Assembly (NCBI GenBank): GCA_964600365.1
Contig: CAZRJG010000019.1
Span: forward strand, 1-38,889
From: GCA-020352575 sp964600365
GTDB lineage: Bacteria > Actinomycetota > Acidimicrobiia > Spongiisociales > JAENVV01
DNA: 38,889 nt
Reading direction: 5' to 3'
A program made the translations under genes and the position numbers. Each line of letters opens with the position of its first letter. The first letter of the stretch is position 1. The notes beneath the pieces are model-generated. The model saw only the letters and a program-made list of their open reading frames with translations. It was not told the DNA's origin and did not search any database. Below, piece after piece: positions 37,631 through 38,889 of the stretch.

Positions 37631-38889
37631 GCGCCACACTCTTCGAGAAGGTGTGGGACCGCCACGTCGTTTCCGAACGACCGGGTGAGCCCACACTCCT
37701 CTACATCGACCTCCATCTCGTCCACGAAGTCACCTCGCCGCAGGCCTTCGATGCCATCCGACTCGCCGGCCGAACCGTCCGACGTCCCGACCTCACCGTC
37801 TCGACGATCGACCACGGGGTGCCGACCACCGGCCGCTCGCTCGGCATCAAGGACCCGCTCAGCAAGAAACAGATCGACACCCTCGTCGCGAACTGCGAGG
37901 AGTTCGGCATAACCCTCTATGGCATCGACGACCCGCGGCAGGGCATCGTCCATGTCATCGGCCCGGAGCAGGGCATCACCCAGCCGGGCATGACCATCGT
38001 CTGCGGGGACAGCCACACGGCCACACATGGTGCGTTCGGCGCCCTCGCGTTCGGGATCGGCACGTCGGAGGTGGAGCACGTGCTCGCGACCCAGACGCTT
38101 CCCCAGGGCAAGCCCAAGACGATGGCGGTGAACGTCGACGGCCACCTCGGGACCGGTGTCACCGCCAAGGACATCATCCTCGGCATCATCGCCCAGATCG
38201 GGACCGCCGGCGGCAACGGCCACGTGATCGAATACCGGGGCTCGGCGATCAGCGACCTCTCGATGGAGGGGCGCATGACGATCTGCAACATGTCGATCGA
38301 GGGCGGCGCACGCGCCGGGATGATCGCCCCCGACGAGACGACGATCGCGTACCTCGAGGGCCGACCCCACGCCCCGAGGGGCACCGACTGGGACCGTGCG
38401 GTGGAGGATTGGCTCTCGCTCCCCACAGACGCCAATGCCGCCTTCGACACCGAGATCCACCTCGACGCCTCGACGCTCGAGCCGCACGTCTCGTGGGGCA
38501 CGAACCCCGGTCAGACGATCCCCGTCACGGCCGCCATCCCTGGCCCGCTCGACGTGGCCGACCCGATCGAACGGGGATCGATCGAACAGGCACTCCTCTA
38601 CATGGACCTCGAACCTGGGACGGCGATAACCGACGTCCCCATCGACGTCGTGTTCCTGGGCTCCTGCACGAACGCCCGGATCGAGGATCTGCGCGAGGCA
38701 GCCCGGGTCATCGAGGGCAAGTGCGTGAAGGCCGGTGTCCAGGCGATGGTGGTGCCGGGTTCGGGCCTCGTGAAGCTGCAGGCCGAGGAGGAAGGCCTGG
38801 ACCGCATCTTCAAGGGCGCCGGCTTCGAGTGGCGCGACGCGGGGTGCTCGATGTGCCTCGCCATGAACCCCGACGTGCTGCAGCCCGGC
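37627..38889 (+). CDS. leuC: 3-isopropylmalate dehydratase large subunit LeuC (cut by right edge)
   Basis: The first 421 codons of LeuC, the large subunit of isopropylmalate isomerase in leucine biosynthesis. The three [4Fe-4S] cluster ligands are visible: Cys347 in GSCTNAR, and Cys407 and Cys410 in GCSMC. Other landmarks are CGDSHTATHGAFGALAFGIGTSEVEHVLATQ and EGGARAGMIAPDETT. About 45-50 residues are missing beyond the edge, where leuD would be expected next. It overlaps the MFS gene by ATGA and may have its own promoter. Confidence 0.96.
   Translation, partial: MSATLFEKVWDRHVVSERPGEPTLLYIDLHLVHEVTSPQAFDAIRLAGRTVRRPDLTVSTIDHGVPTTGRSLGIKDPLSKKQIDTLVANCEEFGITLYGIDDPRQGIVHVIGPEQGITQPGMTIVCGDSHTATHGAFGALAFGIGTSEVEHVLATQTLPQGKPKTMAVNVDGHLGTGVTAKDIILGIIAQIGTAGGNGHVIEYRGSAISDLSMEGRMTICNMSIEGGARAGMIAPDETTIAYLEGRPHAPRGTDWDRAVEDWLSLPTDANAAFDTEIHLDASTLEPHVSWGTNPGQTIPVTAAIPGPLDVADPIERGSIEQALLYMDLEPGTAITDVPIDVVFLGSCTNARIEDLREAARVIEGKCVKAGVQAMVVPGSGLVKLQAEEEGLDRIFKGAGFEWRDAGCSMCLAMNPDVLQPG

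Noticed and set aside
1..38889. CRISPR arrays, insertion sequences, prophage, tRNA or rRNA genes
   Set aside because: No regularly spaced repeats, transposase or integrase motifs, attachment-site duplications or tRNA/rRNA signatures were noticed on either strand. Base composition also looks even, with no sign of a recently acquired island.

Overview
The window looks like ordinary chromosome from a high-GC actinobacterium (Actinomycetota), possibly a member of Acidimicrobiia or a related lineage. Evidence for this: coding sequence is visibly GC-rich in third positions; ATG and GTG starts are mixed; there is a Zincin_2-family protease gene, a LytR-CpsA-Psr protein and a PimB-like mannosyltransferase; and a Tad locus follows the gene order of the mycobacterial Rv3660c-Rv3654c cluster. 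Genes are packed tightly, often overlapping by 4 nt (ATGA or GTGA). I see no rRNA, tRNA, insertion sequence, prophage or CRISPR array. No stretch over 300 bases lacks a gene; the longest gap is about 180 bases (22242-22420).

Layout. 1-5881 (minus strand) is a branched-chain-amino-acid-type (Liv/HAAT) ABC transporter operon led by a long-chain acyl-CoA synthetase, in the order synthetase, livH, livM, binding lipoprotein, livF (cut by the window edge). 6015-10374 holds moaE, a membrane adenylate cyclase, an HtrA serine protease translationally coupled to a Zincin_2 metalloprotease, and tatA. 10424-17928 is a minus-strand series: H+/Na+-PPase, EamA exporter, AMP-dependent acyl-CoA ligase, tandem histidine phosphatase, a 28-codon leader ORF, GT4 mannosyltransferase and peroxiredoxin. 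18013-23753 (plus) has an LCP lipoprotein, a DUF2891 protein, an APH-fold kinase, a thioesterase-like protein, a RibD/DHFR-like reductase and a nitrilase-family amidohydrolase. 23809-31301 has an ArsR-like regulator with a small partner, a K+ channel operon, and on the minus strand a Ca2+-type P-ATPase with a HAD phosphatase and two small proteins. 31405-35340 is a compact Tad/Flp pilus operon. Two MFS transporters and leuC (cut by the right edge) follow.

The most notable signal is not a gene but a promoter layout. In at least fifteen places a TAnnnT hexamer, usually TACGCT, TACCCT, TAGCCT or TACGAT, ends 6-8 nt before the start codon, and most of those starts have no Shine-Dalgarno sequence. 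This is the arrangement expected for leaderless transcripts. It settles several start codons and supports two small ORFs that would otherwise be doubtful: a 76-residue protein at 31071-31301 and a 28-residue leader ORF at 12001-12087 just before the glycosyltransferase. Twice the TAG stop of the upstream gene is itself the start of the next gene's TAGCCT -10 box.

Functions are inferred from motifs read by eye; no database search was run.
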